The translations under genes were made by a program, and so were the position numbers. From NCBI RefSeq assembly GCF_016938855.1, contig NZ_JAFHAP010000011.1:124001-188000 (forward strand): 64,000 nucleotides of DNA. The letters are read 5' to 3'. The notes beneath the pieces are model-generated. The model made no database searches. It saw only the letters and a program-made list of their open reading frames with translations, and was not told the DNA's origin. This document shows, one piece after another, positions 8,939 through 18,088 of this stretch; within the stretch, counting starts at the first letter, position 1, and each line of letters starts with the position of its first letter. Origin of the DNA: Polycladomyces zharkentensis (GTDB lineage: Bacteria > Bacillota > Bacilli > Thermoactinomycetales > JIR-001).

Positions 8939-10159
8939 ATGGATTCCGGTTACATATATGCAACGTATCTCGTACAAGGGGCAGCGGATTTGGAGAAGAA
9001 AGCCCGCGGCATTGCCGTCGGATTGACGGTGGGGACATGGACCGGGCTGCCTCGTGAAAAACAGGAGCAAATGGCCTCTTATCTGGGGAAGGTGGAGGAT
9101 ATAGCCCGGTTGGAGCCGGCTGACGATGGTACGCATCGCGGTCGAATCACCATCGGGTATCCCGTGCGCAACCTGACGGCAGATCTGCCGGCCGTGTTGA
9201 CGACCGTATTCGGCAAGTTGTCGATGGACGGCAAAATCAAGCTGATGGATCTGCAATTGCCGGACGAATTTTTGTCCCGTTTTCCGGGACCGCGCTTTGG
9301 CATCGAGGGCATCCGCAAGCATTTGGGTGTGTACGACCGGCCGCTGTTGATGAGTATTTTCAAGCAATGTATCGGTCTTTCCCTTGACGAGCTGGAATCG
9401 GAGTATCAAAAGCAGATCGAAGGTGGCGTCGATTTGGTCAAAGATGACGAAATATTTTTCCGCGATGATTTGGCCCCGGTGGAAGAGCGGGTCAGAGCGT
9501 TTGAACGGCGCAACCGTGTTTGGGAAGAGCAGACCGGAAAGAAAGTGTTGTATGCGGTCAACCTGACCGGCCCCGTCACGCAATTGCCCGATCGGGCCAA
9601 GCGATTGGTCGAAGCCGGCGCTTCCTGCCTGTTGCTCAACGTCGCGCCGTATGGGTGGGATGTGTTGCATCGGTTGGCGGAGGACCCGGACATCCCTGTT
9701 CCGATCATGGCGCATCCTGCGTTTACCGGTGCCATTTACGCCTCCCCCGATTACGGTCTGTCCGCCGCGTTGCTGTTGGGCAAACTTCTGCGCTGGGCAG
9801 GGGCGGATATCGTACTGTATCCGTCACCATACGGCAGTGTGGCCATGCCGAGAGAAGAAGCACTCAAAGTGGCACAGCATCTGCGGGAGAACAACGGAGC
9901 ACACCTGCCGGCATTCCCCGCTCCCTCGGCCGGAATCCATTCGGGGTTGGTACCCGTGCTGTACCGTGATTTTGGCAGAGACGCGATTGTCAACGCCGGA
10001 GGCGGCATTCACGGACATCCGGACGGTTCGACGCAAGGCGGTCGCGCTTTTGTTGACGCGATCGAGGCGGTGGTATCCGGTGTGACGTTGGAGGAAAAAG
10101 CGGAAACGTCGGCGGCACTGCGCAAGGCCATTGATGCGTGGGGGGTGGTAAAGGCGTGA
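8939..10159 (+). CDS. mtnW: 2,3-diketo-5-methylthiopentyl-1-phosphate enolase
   Basis: A RuBisCO-like protein of the methionine salvage pathway that enolises 2,3-diketo-5-methylthiopentyl-1-phosphate in the cytoplasm. At 406 residues it has the expected length. The carbamylation-type lysine and metal ligands are visible as K168-D169-D170-E171. The phosphate-binding C-terminal part has FPAPSAGIHSG and NAGGGIHGHPDG. These replace the RuBisCO catalytic loop 6 sequence, as is usual for the MtnW group. ATG 8939 follows AAAGGCGGTG. It is first in mtnW-X-B-D and overlaps mtnX by four bases. Confidence 0.95.
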   Translation: MDSGYIYATYLVQGAADLEKKARGIAVGLTVGTWTGLPREKQEQMASYLGKVEDIARLEPADDGTHRGRITIGYPVRNLTADLPAVLTTVFGKLSMDGKIKLMDLQLPDEFLSRFPGPRFGIEGIRKHLGVYDRPLLMSIFKQCIGLSLDELESEYQKQIEGGVDLVKDDEIFFRDDLAPVEERVRAFERRNRVWEEQTGKKVLYAVNLTGPVTQLPDRAKRLVEAGASCLLLNVAPYGWDVLHRLAEDPDIPVPIMAHPAFTGAIYASPDYGLSAALLLGKLLRWAGADIVLYPSPYGSVAMPREEALKVAQHLRENNGAHLPAFPAPSAGIHSGLVPVLYRDFGRDAIVNAGGGIHGHPDGSTQGGRAFVDAIEAVVSGVTLEEKAETSAALRKAIDAWGVVKA

Positions 10160-10827
10160 AGCATGGACGACAACGCGTCATATTTTGCGATTTTGACGGC
10201 ACGATTACGACCAATGACAATATCGTGCAGATCATGAAGCACTTCGATCCACCCGGGTGGAAAAACATCGTGGATGACATCCTGGCGAGACGAATCAGTG
10301 TTCGCCGGGGCGTGGGACGGTTGTTTTCACTGCTTCCATCCGCCCGGAGGGAGGAAATCGTCTCCTACGTCCTTGAACAGGCCGAAATCCGGCCGGGATT
10401 TGGGGAGTTCTTGGCTTTTTGCCGTGAGCGGGACATTCGTCTGCTGATCACCAGCGGGGGAATCGATTTTTTCGTCTATCCGATTTTGTCCAAATTCGAC
10501 ATCCCCCGCGACGATATTTATTGCAACGCCAGCGACTTTTCAGGAGAGACGATTCAGATCCTGTGGCCGCATTCCTGTGACGAGCACTGCGACAATGACT
10601 GCGGGATGTGCAAAACCAGCATCATCCGATCCTTTTCTTCGGAGCGATACGAAAAAATCGTGATCGGCGACAGTGTCACCGATTTGGCCGGGTCCCGGTT
10701 GGCCGACTGGGTGCTGGCGCGGGATTACCTGCTGGAGAAATGCCGGGAGTTGGATCTTCCGCACGCGCCGTTCGATACCTTTTACGATTGTATCGACCGG
10801 TTGAGCTCCCCGGTGGGTGTGAAGTGA
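10156..10827 (+). CDS. mtnX: 2-hydroxy-3-keto-5-methylthiopentenyl-1-phosphate phosphatase
   Basis: A HAD-superfamily phosphatase (223 residues) that removes the phosphate from the MtnW product to give the acireductone. The nucleophile and acid aspartates are in FCDFDGT (D12 and D14), LITSGGIDFF gives the motif-II serine/threonine region, and IGDSVTDLAGS gives the C-terminal acidic motif. A Cys/His-rich patch (SCDEHCDNDCGMC) around residue 147 is a known oddity of MtnX homologues. I prefer GTG 10156, which overlaps the mtnW stop (GTGA), over GTG 10138. It is translationally coupled with mtnW. Confidence 0.94.
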   Translation: MKHGRQRVIFCDFDGTITTNDNIVQIMKHFDPPGWKNIVDDILARRISVRRGVGRLFSLLPSARREEIVSYVLEQAEIRPGFGEFLAFCRERDIRLLITSGGIDFFVYPILSKFDIPRDDIYCNASDFSGETIQILWPHSCDEHCDNDCGMCKTSIIRSFSSERYEKIVIGDSVTDLAGSRLADWVLARDYLLEKCRELDLPHAPFDTFYDCIDRLSSPVGVK

Positions 10828-10840
10828 GGGGGAAGACAAC

Positions 10841-11506
10841 GTGACAGTGAATCAAACAAGCAATCGGGGGACCGAAGTTCCGCTCGAAGCGGTGCAACAG
10901 GCGTTCAATACCTTGCGGCGGATCAAAACGCGCCTCGCCGAACGCGGTTGGTTTCCCGCCACGAGCGGCAATCTGTCCGTCAAAGTGGTGTATGGTGAAG
11001 CCTCGGTGATCGCCATAACGGCAAGCGGCAAAGACAAGGCGGTTCACACCCCGGAGGATTTTTTGCTGGTGGATGAAAACGGCGTACCGGTGGCTCCCAC
11101 CGAACTGAAGCCTTCTGCGGAGACGTTGGTGCATACGGCGCTGTATCGCAAGTTTCCCGAGTGTGGAGCGGTGTTTCATGTTCACACCGTCTCCAACAAC
11201 TTGGTTTCGGAGTTGTACGGTGACCATGGTGCCGTCACCTTCACCAACCATGAACTGATCAAAGCTTTGGGACATTGGGAGGAGGGTGCCGGCGTCACGG
11301 TGCCGATCGTGCCCAACCACGCCCATATCCCCACATTGGCATCCGCAGTGGAACGGGTGGCCGCTTGGGACAGCCGGGGCGTGTTGATCCGAAATCACGG
11401 GATTTACGCTTGGGGGGAAGATGCTTTTGCCGCTTTGCGCCATTTGGAAGCTTGGGAGTTTTTGTTTGAGTATGAAATCAAGCGGCGCTTGTTGATGAGC
11501 AGGTGA
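10841..11506 (+). CDS. mtnB: Methylthioribulose-1-phosphate dehydratase
   Basis: A zinc enzyme of the class II aldolase/adducin fold that dehydrates 5-methylthioribulose-1-phosphate to the diketo intermediate used by MtnW. At 221 residues it shows the family signature ATSGNLSV (residues ~40-47) and the zinc-binding HVH at H113 and H115. E94 is in SAETLVHTALY, and a third histidine lies in NHGIYAWGE near residue 187. GTG 10841 follows GAGGGGGAAG. It sits 13 bases after mtnX. The next salvage gene, mtnD, is separated by a 330-base gap containing a family-A repeat. Confidence 0.94.
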   Translation: MTVNQTSNRGTEVPLEAVQQAFNTLRRIKTRLAERGWFPATSGNLSVKVVYGEASVIAITASGKDKAVHTPEDFLLVDENGVPVAPTELKPSAETLVHTALYRKFPECGAVFHVHTVSNNLVSELYGDHGAVTFTNHELIKALGHWEEGAGVTVPIVPNHAHIPTLASAVERVAAWDSRGVLIRNHGIYAWGEDAFAALRHLEAWEFLFEYEIKRRLLMSR

Positions 11507-11589
11507 TTGTCCGGAGCCTGGGGCGTGTCAGGTATATCCGTGAGGGAGTAGGAGCTTTCCCTGGGTGAGCGAAGACCTGCCCCGGCCGA

Positions 11590-11735
11590 GCGAAGCCCCG
11601 GAGAGCGCAGAATAAAATTCGCGGGCAACTTCCTCTCAGCAAAAATGTACCATGTCCGATTCTGCGTTCCGGGGCTCAAGCGGCCGAAACCTGCTTCCTT
11701 GCAGGACGCGGGTGGAGCGTGCAGAAAAGCAACCG
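11590..11735 (+). repeat. Family-A intergenic repeat (copy A1)
   Basis: Long complementary arms AGCCCCGGA/TCCGGGGCT (11594/11668) and CGCAGAAT/ATTCTGCG (11606/11659) enclose a GC-rich loop. Then come AAGCGGCC, CTTCCTTGCAGG and GGTGGAGCG. The same order is found at 31445-31580 and 57337-57470, and inverted at 15085-15215. It occupies the gap between mtnB and mtnD, where no gene is seen. Confidence 0.6.
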
Positions 11736-11836
11736 GACGGCATTTACCAGACCACGCGCAGGGCCGGGTTTCGCCGGCACGCAAGCGTCCGGTCAATGGG
11801 GATCATTTGAATTTTCATGTGAAAGGAGCAACTACA

Positions 11837-12376
11837 ATGGCAAGCATTCGCATTCGGAATACGGGTGAGCGGATTGAGGGAGAGGCTGACGTTCGTGCTT
11901 TTTTGGAAGACCAAGGTGTGTTGTATGAACATTGGGACACGGAAAAAATGCCGGAAAAGCTGAGGGACAAATTCGTTCTGACCGATGAGGAGAAAGAGGA
12001 GATTTTGCGGGCGTACGATGAGGATATCCGCTCATTGGCCGAACGAAACGGCTATGTGAAGTGGGATGTGGTGGCGTTGTCACCGGAAACGCCCAACCTG
12101 GACGAGTTGCTGAAGAAGTTCGAGCAGGTTCACGTTCACACGGAGGATGAAGTACGGGCCATCGCAGCCGGCAACGGTATTTTCACGATCAAGGGCAAAG
12201 AGGAAACGGGATATTTCGATGTGGAACTGTCCGCCGGTGATGTCATCTCGGTCCCGGTGAACACGCCGCATTTCTTTACGCTGATGGAGAATCGGCGTGT
12301 GGTGGCCATCCGCTTGTTCATCGACCCGTCGGGCTGGGTGGCTCATCCGGTGAATGACCCGACTTTTCAACCGTAA
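11837..12376 (+). CDS. mtnD: Acireductone dioxygenase
   Basis: A cupin metalloenzyme that oxidises the acireductone to the methionine keto-acid precursor and formate (iron form) or to an off-pathway product (nickel form). At 179 residues it has the family size. The metal ligands are H99, H101, E105 (HVHTEDE) and H145 (NTPHFF). The start is ATG 11837 after GAAAGGAGC; the longer frame from 11645 runs through the repeat and is not real. It lies downstream of mtnB in the same direction. Confidence 0.95.
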   Translation: MASIRIRNTGERIEGEADVRAFLEDQGVLYEHWDTEKMPEKLRDKFVLTDEEKEEILRAYDEDIRSLAERNGYVKWDVVALSPETPNLDELLKKFEQVHVHTEDEVRAIAAGNGIFTIKGKEETGYFDVELSAGDVISVPVNTPHFFTLMENRRVVAIRLFIDPSGWVAHPVNDPTFQP

Positions 12377-12401
12377 GCGTACTTGAAAAGGGTGTTTCGA
12401 T

Positions 12402-12471
12402 GAGGAGCGGAAGCCGTCTCCCCGGTCTAAAGGCCGTCAAAGGGTACGCGGGGGCGGAGACGGCTTTCCTC
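12402..12471 (+). other. Long hairpin after mtnD
   Basis: GAGGAGCGGAAGCCGTCTCC pairs with GGAGACGGCTTTCCTC across a 30-base loop. There is no clear T run, so it may be a processing or repeat structure rather than a simple terminator. Confidence 0.5.
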
Positions 12472-12627
12472 GTAACTCAGCATGTGGAGAAAAGTTCTTT
12501 ACGAGCGTTTGATTTTGGACAATCCTGTGCTCATGCATCTCAGTATACAGAAATTTCAAATCATTGAAATGGCAGTAAAGCGTTGCAAATCCGATGATGC
12601 AAAAAGATGGCGGGGAGGAGAGGGGAT

Positions 12628-13848
12628 ATGTCAAATTACCATCCGTTGACGGAAGCCGAAGCGGTTCAATACGCACGGTCCATTCCAGGGCTGTTTTCCG
12701 AAGGGGCTGTATTAACCAGCAGGGAAATCGGGGACGGTAATCTGAATCTCGTGTTCCACATCCGGGAGGAAGGCCGGGAAAAGGGGGTCATTCTCAAGCA
12801 GGCACTCCCTTATGCCCGCGTGGTCGGCGAATCATGGCCGCTCACGCTGGATCGGGCGCGCATCGAATCCGAAGCGTTGCAGGTACAGGAGAAACTGGCG
12901 GACGGTTTGGTTCCCCGGGTGTATCGGTATGATTCTGACCTGGCTCTGACTGTCATGGAGGACCTGACCGATCACATCGTGATGCGAAAAGGGTTGATCG
13001 CACGTCAACAATATCCGTATTTCGCCGAGCACATGGCACGGTTTTTGGCTCGGACGCTCTTTTTTACCTCCGATTTCTATGTCGACCGTCAGGAGAAAAA
13101 AGAGTGGGTGCGCCGGTTTCTCAACCCGCAAATGTGCGACATCACCGAAGGATTGGTCTTTACCGATCCCTATTACGATGCAGAAACCAACTCGTTCAAC
13201 CCGTTGATCAGGAGCGAGGTGGAGGCGATTTGGCGGGATAATGCGCTCAAGCGGGAGATTGCGGAATTGAAAGAGGCGTTCATGACACAGGCGCAAGCGT
13301 TGGTACATGGCGATTTGCACACAGGTTCCATCATGGTGACAGAGACAAGCACCAAAGTGATTGATCCGGAATTCGCCTATTATGGTCCGATGGGTTTCGA
13401 CATCGGTGCATTGGTTGCCAACCTGCTGTTGTCCTACGCCTCTCATGAGGGACATACCGCGGACGAAGAAGTCCGAATCGCCTACCAAGAATGGTTGTTG
13501 GAAACGATTGAAACCATCTGGAACGGATTTGAGAAACAATTCTCCGCTTTGTGGCAGGAACACGTCAAGGATGAGATGTGGCGCGTGCCGGGATACCGGG
13601 AACGCTTCCTCACCCGTGTGCTCCAAGACAGTGCCGGTTTCGCAGGATGCAAGATGTTGCGCAGGGTGATCGGGTTGGCCCCGGTAGCTGACCTGGAGAC
13701 GATCGAAGATCCACACGTGCGTGCAAAGGCGGAAGTGTTGGCTCTTCACATCGGTCAGACGCTGATCCATCGGCGGAAGACGCTGGAGACGATCGGACAG
13801 TTGACGGCATGGGTCCGGGAAGTAGCGAAAGAGAAGGTGGCGAAGTGA
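12628..13848 (+). CDS. mtnK: 5-methylthioribose kinase
   Basis: It phosphorylates 5-methylthioribose with ATP, the entry step of the salvage pathway for 5-methylthioribose. The 406-residue product has the aminoglycoside-phosphotransferase fold. The catalytic loop is HGDLHTGS (H228-D230), and the metal-binding motif [13 protein letters not shown] begins at D246. ATG 12628 has AGGAGAGGGG just upstream and gives the typical short N-terminus; an in-frame ATG at 12607 lacks a site. It is followed directly by mtnA, with the stop and the next start separated by one base. Confidence 0.95.
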   Translation: MSNYHPLTEAEAVQYARSIPGLFSEGAVLTSREIGDGNLNLVFHIREEGREKGVILKQALPYARVVGESWPLTLDRARIESEALQVQEKLADGLVPRVYRYDSDLALTVMEDLTDHIVMRKGLIARQQYPYFAEHMARFLARTLFFTSDFYVDRQEKKEWVRRFLNPQMCDITEGLVFTDPYYDAETNSFNPLIRSEVEAIWRDNALKREIAELKEAFMTQAQALVHGDLHTGSIMVTETSTKVIDPEFAYYGPMGFDIGALVANLLLSYASHEGHTADEEVRIAYQEWLLETIETIWNGFEKQFSALWQEHVKDEMWRVPGYRERFLTRVLQDSAGFAGCKMLRRVIGLAPVADLETIEDPHVRAKAEVLALHIGQTLIHRRKTLETIGQLTAWVREVAKEKVAK

Positions 13849-13849
13849 T

Positions 13850-14923
13850 ATGACGGTCTCGATGGAAAAAATTCCGCACCCCCGTTCCGTAATCTGGCGG
13901 GATGACCGGCTCCTGCTGCTGGACCAGCGGCGATTGCCCACAGAAACGATCTACTTGGAGCTGACGACACCCGAGGAAGTGCGGGAAGCGATCGTGAAAC
14001 TGGCGGTGCGCGGTGCACCGGCGATCGGTACGGCAGCGGCGTTCGGGATGTATTTGGGGGTGAAGGATATCCCGGATGCGGATGCGGGCCGATTTTGGTC
14101 CACCTTGCGCCGGGTGGGGGAAAATCTTCGTTCCGCCCGACCCACTGCGGTTAACCTCGCTTGGGCATTGGAACGAATCCGGAGACGATTGGAAACGCTG
14201 AAGGAACACCCGGTTTCGGAGCTGAAGGCCGCTTTACTGGCGGAAGCGCATGCGATCCAACGGGAAGATGCAGATATGTGCAGGAAAATCGGTGAGCATT
14301 TGCTCACCTTGTTGGAAGACGGGATGGGCGTGCTGACGCATTGCAACGCGGGCGGATTGGCCACGGCAGCCTACGGTACGGCATTGGCGCCATTGTATCT
14401 GGCGAAGGAACGGGGGTGGCATCTCCGCGTCTTTGCCGATGAGACACGCCCGGTTCTGCAGGGTGCCAGGCTGACCGCATACGAGTTGCAGCAGGCAGGC
14501 ATTGACGTCACACTGATCTGTGACAACATGGCCGCCCCCGTGATGCAAAAAGGATGGGTGCAAGCGGTGATCGTGGGAACGGATCGCGTCGCCGCCAACG
14601 GAGATGTGGCCAACAAGATCGGCACCTATGGACTGGCCGTTTTGGCTAAAGCGCACGGAATTCCCTTCTATGTTGCCGCGCCGACGTCTTCCATCGATTT
14701 GCAGACACCCACGGGATCGGACATCCCGATTGAGGAGCGGCCCGCCGAAGAAGTTACCCGGGGATTCGGTTCCGTCACCGCCCCGGAAGGAGTCAGGGTG
14801 TACAATCCGGCATTCGATGTCACTCCGGCCGAACTTGTCACTGCAATTATCACCGAGCACGGCGTGATCCGTCAGCCGTTTGGACCGGGATTGCAGGAAG
14901 CGGTGCAACGTTCGCAAGGGTGA
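13850..14923 (+). CDS. mtnA: S-methyl-5-thioribose-1-phosphate isomerase
   Basis: A 357-residue member of the eIF2B-related sugar isomerase family that turns 5-methylthioribose-1-phosphate into the ribulose form. The family motifs [13 protein letters not shown] (54-66), [15 protein letters not shown] with the catalytic C165, and [18 protein letters not shown] with the catalytic D245 are all intact. It is coupled to mtnK (ATG 13850 one base after the mtnK stop). Together mtnK-A feed MtnB-W-X-D upstream. The transaminase mtnE is not in the window. Confidence 0.96.
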   Translation: MTVSMEKIPHPRSVIWRDDRLLLLDQRRLPTETIYLELTTPEEVREAIVKLAVRGAPAIGTAAAFGMYLGVKDIPDADAGRFWSTLRRVGENLRSARPTAVNLAWALERIRRRLETLKEHPVSELKAALLAEAHAIQREDADMCRKIGEHLLTLLEDGMGVLTHCNAGGLATAAYGTALAPLYLAKERGWHLRVFADETRPVLQGARLTAYELQQAGIDVTLICDNMAAPVMQKGWVQAVIVGTDRVAANGDVANKIGTYGLAVLAKAHGIPFYVAAPTSSIDLQTPTGSDIPIEERPAEEVTRGFGSVTAPEGVRVYNPAFDVTPAELVTAIITEHGVIRQPFGPGLQEAVQRSQG

Positions 14924-15084
14924 GGGGAAACAGATGCCGTCTCCCAAGCTTCGCGGATGCTGACTTCCCTATCCGCACTAGACGGGAAATTCAGGCGTCA
15001 CTCCTCCTCCCCCCTGCGGGCGTGAGACTGCTGACAAAAGGGACGTGTGTTGTATCCGATGAGCCGGTCGACAGTCCGCTCGCT

Positions 15085-15215
15085 ATTGGACGACTTCACC
15101 TGTGCCTTACAAGGAAGCTGATCTTGGCCGCTCGGGACCGGAAGACACGGGGTAAGTACGTTCCGCTTAAAAGGAAATTGTCCGCGAATGAATTCCTGCG
15201 CTTTCCCGTTCTCCA
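15085..15215 (-). repeat. Family-A intergenic repeat (copy A2)
   Basis: On the minus strand this reads GCGCAGGAATT, TTCGCGGACAATTTCC, AAGCGGAACGTAC, CTTCCGG, GAGCGGCC, GCTTCCTTG and GCACAGGTGAAG, matching the order of copies A1 and A3. It lies in the 475-base gap between mtnA and the MOSC gene. The rest of the gap holds a GCGCCC/GGGCGC hairpin at about 15300-15320 and no gene. Confidence 0.55.
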
Positions 15216-15398
15216 CTCGGCAGGGATTGGTCAGTCGCGCTCCCGTAGACCTGGTGTTCTGATCGATTTACCGGAAAAGGAGCCTTTGTCAACAACCTGT
15301 GCGCCCCTGCGGGCGCCTTTCTTGTATTTTTCAGTAAAATGGAAGAAGATAGGGTTGGAGAAGGAAGATGTAAAAGCCGACGAGAAAGGAAGGGTGTC

Positions 15399-16076
15399 AT
15401 GTCTCATCCGGTTGTGGTCTCCATTCAGGTGGGGAAGCCGCAAACAATAGATGGCGGACGAGGTGAAGCGTGGCGGAGCGCCATCGTAAAACGGCCGGTG
15501 AACCATCCGGTGTTTCTGGGAAAAACCAATCTGGAAGGGGATGGTCAGGCGGATCTGTCCGTACATGGTGGACCGGATAAAGCGGTGTTGGTTTATGCAG
15601 CGGATCATTATACCAAGTGGCGACGGGAATTGTTGTCGGCATTCCTCTACGGAGCTTTGGGCGAAAATTTTACCGTCACCGGTTTGGATGAACATAACGT
15701 GTGTATCGGTGACGTATACCGAATAGGGGAGGCGGTGGTGCAAGTCTCCCAACCGCGTATGCCGTGTTGGAAGCCGGCCAGGTTGTGGGGGATTCCCGAT
15801 CTGGTGCGCCGGATCAAGGAGACGGGTCGTACCGGTTGGTATCTGCGGGTGATGGAGGAAGGCAGGGTAGCACCGGGAGACGGGATGAAGCTGTTGGATC
15901 GCTTTTGTCCCCAATGGACAATTGCCAGATGCAATGACATGGTATACAGTGCCTCTCCCGATCGGAAGGAGCGGGCCGAATTGGCCGATTGCCCCTATTT
16001 GGCGGACAGTTGGGCGCAAATGCTGAAGCGTCGTTTGCAAAAAGAAGCTGATACCGGCGAATCAGGGCGTGTCTGA
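15399..16076 (+). CDS. MOSC domain-containing protein (YiiM-like)
   Basis: A 225-residue protein with a MOSC domain, the sulfur-carrier fold named after the molybdenum cofactor sulfurase C-terminus. The diagnostic features are DGQADLSVHGGPDKAVLVY (residues ~49-67), LYGALGENFTVTGL and VSQPRMPCWKP with the conserved cysteine near residue 128. It resembles YiiM-type proteins that act on N-hydroxylated substrates with the molybdenum cofactor. The start is ATG 15399 behind GAAAGGAAGG. No molybdenum cofactor genes are near. Confidence 0.87.
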   Translation: MSHPVVVSIQVGKPQTIDGGRGEAWRSAIVKRPVNHPVFLGKTNLEGDGQADLSVHGGPDKAVLVYAADHYTKWRRELLSAFLYGALGENFTVTGLDEHNVCIGDVYRIGEAVVQVSQPRMPCWKPARLWGIPDLVRRIKETGRTGWYLRVMEEGRVAPGDGMKLLDRFCPQWTIARCNDMVYSASPDRKERAELADCPYLADSWAQMLKRRLQKEADTGESGRV

Positions 16077-16113
16077 CAAATGATGAGATGGAGGGACACT
16101 TTCTCCGATTGCA

Positions 16114-16150
16114 TGACTTCACCACGTGGGGAAAAGGTTCCCGGAGCAAA
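16114..16150. repeat. Short repeat shared with 53957 (copy C1)
   Basis: TGACTTCACCACGTGGGG, followed by GAAAAGGTTCCCGG. The 18-base block recurs exactly at 53957-53974, where it is followed by a related GGGGAAAGGATTCCGG. Confidence 0.4.
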
Positions 16151-16216
16151 CCCGCTTCTACTATCCATTTGATTTAACAGACACACCCCGGTTGTCAGGA
16201 GAAAGGAGGAACCAAC

Positions 16217-16267
16217 ATGGCATTGAAGGGTGTGTTGCCCCCTCCCCGTCGCGTTCCCGTTTCCTGA
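16217..16267 (+). CDS. Possible 16-residue leader peptide
   Basis: An ideal AAAGGAGGAACCAAC site precedes ATG 16217. The frame encodes MALKGVLPPPRRVPVS and stops at 16267, 62 bases before the transporter gene. Three consecutive prolines followed by two arginines are a potential ribosome-pausing signal. The peptide is directly followed by a stable hairpin. It could equally be a chance ORF, as no homologue is known to me. Confidence 0.4.
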   Translation: MALKGVLPPPRRVPVS

Positions 16268-16269
16268 CG

Positions 16270-16296
16270 CGGGCGGGAGGAAGTTGATCCCGCCCG
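16270..16296 (+). promoter_or_regulatory. Hairpin between leader ORF and EamA gene
   Basis: CGGGCGGGA (16270-16278) pairs perfectly with TCCCGCCCG (16288-16296) across a nine-base loop. No T run follows, so a translational or processing role is more likely than termination. Confidence 0.45.
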
Positions 16297-16328
16297 ATGG
16301 TGTACAAACTGAATCGGGAGGGGTCCGA

Positions 16329-17231
16329 ATGAAAATCGGTATGTGGGGAGTAGTAGTGGCGGCCGTATTGTGGGGAACGGCCGGATTGACGGCCAAAGTG
16401 CTGACGACAAATTATGGAACGGATCCATTGACGATCGGAGCCTTTCGTTTATTGTTCGGCGCGCCGGTTTTATTGGCAGCGGCATGGCGGGAGAGCATCC
16501 GTACGGGGAGTATCGGAAGGTTCCCAAGTCGTACATGGGTTTGGTTGGTGTTATTCGGAGTGGGGGTTGCAGGGTATCAGACCTGCTATTTTTCCGCGGT
16601 GGGCCAAACCATGGTGTCAACCGCTACCCTGCTCACCATTTGTACCGCACCGCTGATGGTCAGTGTGGTGGCACGTTGGTGGCTGAAGGAGCGTTGGACC
16701 TTCACCACCGGTTGGGCCTTGGTGTTGGGCGTGACCGGCACGGGCATGTTGATCGGGCTCCACAGCCTGGAGGGATTGACCGAACCACGCCTGTGGCAGG
16801 GAAACTTGCTGGCATTGGCGGCAGCAGCCTGTTATGGCGGTTATACGTTGATCAGCAAGCGGTTGGTTCGGGATGTACCGCCACTGTTGGTGATCGGAGT
16901 CGCTTTCTCGATCGGGGCAATCCTGTTGCTTCCGATGCTCAGTTGGCCGGTGCTTCCCTGGCAGGGATGGTTGCTGCTCATCTATCTGGGTTGGGTCCCG
17001 ACGGCTCTGGCCTATGTGCTGTTCATTCACGGCATGCGTTACGTCACAGCGACATCGGCATCCATTTGGGCGTTGGCGGAGCCGTTGACCGCTACGCTGT
17101 TGGCCATCACGCTGCTGGGAGAACGGCTGTCCTTCAGTGGATGGTTGGGTGCAGTCATCCTGCTGTGTTCCATGTTTTTGACAGCGAAAAAAGAGAGAAG
17201 ATCAGACCAATCGCTTTCGCCGACAAAATAA
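16329..17231 (+). CDS. EamA/DMT-family transporter
   Basis: A 300-residue membrane protein of the drug/metabolite transporter superfamily with ten hydrophobic segments in two EamA repeats. The first repeat starts WGVVVAAVLWGTAGLTAKV and the second starts near LLALAAAACYGGYTLISKRL (residue ~160). Such carriers export or import small metabolites; the substrate is unknown. ATG 16329 is chosen because GGGAGGGG precedes it. The upstream region has a short ORF and hairpin that may control it. Confidence 0.85.
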   Translation: MKIGMWGVVVAAVLWGTAGLTAKVLTTNYGTDPLTIGAFRLLFGAPVLLAAAWRESIRTGSIGRFPSRTWVWLVLFGVGVAGYQTCYFSAVGQTMVSTATLLTICTAPLMVSVVARWWLKERWTFTTGWALVLGVTGTGMLIGLHSLEGLTEPRLWQGNLLALAAAACYGGYTLISKRLVRDVPPLLVIGVAFSIGAILLLPMLSWPVLPWQGWLLLIYLGWVPTALAYVLFIHGMRYVTATSASIWALAEPLTATLLAITLLGERLSFSGWLGAVILLCSMFLTAKKERRSDQSLSPTK

Positions 17232-17256
17232 AACTGTCGGCGTGACAGTCGGGAAG

Positions 17257-17296
17257 TAGCGGCGGGATAGGAGATGATCCCGCCGCTTCTATTTTG
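17257..17296 (+). terminator. Terminator after EamA gene
   Basis: GTAGCGGCGGGAT/ATCCCGCCGCTTC hairpin followed by TATTTT. Confidence 0.8.
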
Positions 17297-17461
17297 GCTG
17301 TTCGTTGGATAACTGTCTTGTGAAAATGTACTGAGATCAACATCAGGACACTTATTTATTGACACTATTTTTATAAAATACTTCTTTTGTCTCATGTTCC
17401 CTGACCTATTTCACATGTTATCATATCACAAGGATTCAATTCCAAAAGGGAGGAGATTACG

Positions 17462-17914
17462 ATTTACGCACAACAACCAGCACAACATTTTGTACCATTA
17501 AAAAAGGTATCCGTTTTGTTCACGCTTTTTGCCACGTTTATCACATTTGGAATCTATCCCGTTTATTGGTTTTTTAATCGTGCAAAACAACTGAATCAAC
17601 TGCGGTCAGAGAAAAAAATCACATGGGAACCCGCCGGGTATCTGATCGCAGGGATCGTTTATCTCGTATTTGGTGCGGTGGCCGCTCTTCAGGATAACAC
17701 CATTATGGCACTGTTGGCCGTTGCGGCGTGGCTTTTCATTTGGTTTGCTTATTTACGCATGATTTATCGGATGCGGGCCATTTTGAACGATCACTTCGGC
17801 GAAAAACGCGTAGGCCCCATCCTTACGTTCATTTTCAACATCTACTATCTGCAATACCACATTAACCGTTTGATCGAAAGCGAAATGATCGCCAAAGCCC
17901 CATTGGCAAGCTGA
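17462..17914 (+). CDS. DUF4234-type small membrane protein, probable ATT start
   Basis: About 150 residues with four hydrophobic helices. The N-terminal pattern PLKKVSVLFTLFATFITFGI followed by YPVYWFFN is the hallmark of DUF4234 membrane proteins. This pattern begins before the first conventional start (TTG 17516), which also lacks a ribosome binding site. A very strong AAAGGGAGGAG lies six bases before ATT 17462 in the same frame, with no ATG, GTG or TTG between. I therefore infer a rare ATT start; a sequence error is the alternative. Function is unknown. Confidence 0.65.
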   Translation: MYAQQPAQHFVPLKKVSVLFTLFATFITFGIYPVYWFFNRAKQLNQLRSEKKITWEPAGYLIAGIVYLVFGAVAALQDNTIMALLAVAAWLFIWFAYLRMIYRMRAILNDHFGEKRVGPILTFIFNIYYLQYHINRLIESEMIAKAPLAS

Positions 17915-17922
17915 GGATGATG

Positions 17923-17955
17923 GAAAACCCAGCGGAAAAACCGCTGGGTTTTTTA
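17923..17955 (+). terminator. Terminator after DUF4234 gene
   Basis: AAAACCCAGCGG/CCGCTGGGTTTT hairpin with a T6 tail, 8 bases after the stop. Confidence 0.88.
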
Positions 17956-18088
17956 CTGAAGTCGAGTCTGTTATATTTGCATTCACCTCTAACATATTGA
18001 ACCAAACGCATCGCGATCCAATCTTTTGATTTGGACAATTTGAGAATTAGATGGTATATCAAATTTGCATGAATCCCAGTCACACAGC

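Noticed and set aside
11590..11735. Family-A repeat considered as a T-box or known riboswitch
   Set aside because: GGTGGAGCG only loosely resembles the T-box core, and the same element also lies in inverted orientation relative to its downstream gene (copy A2), which argues against a cis riboswitch.
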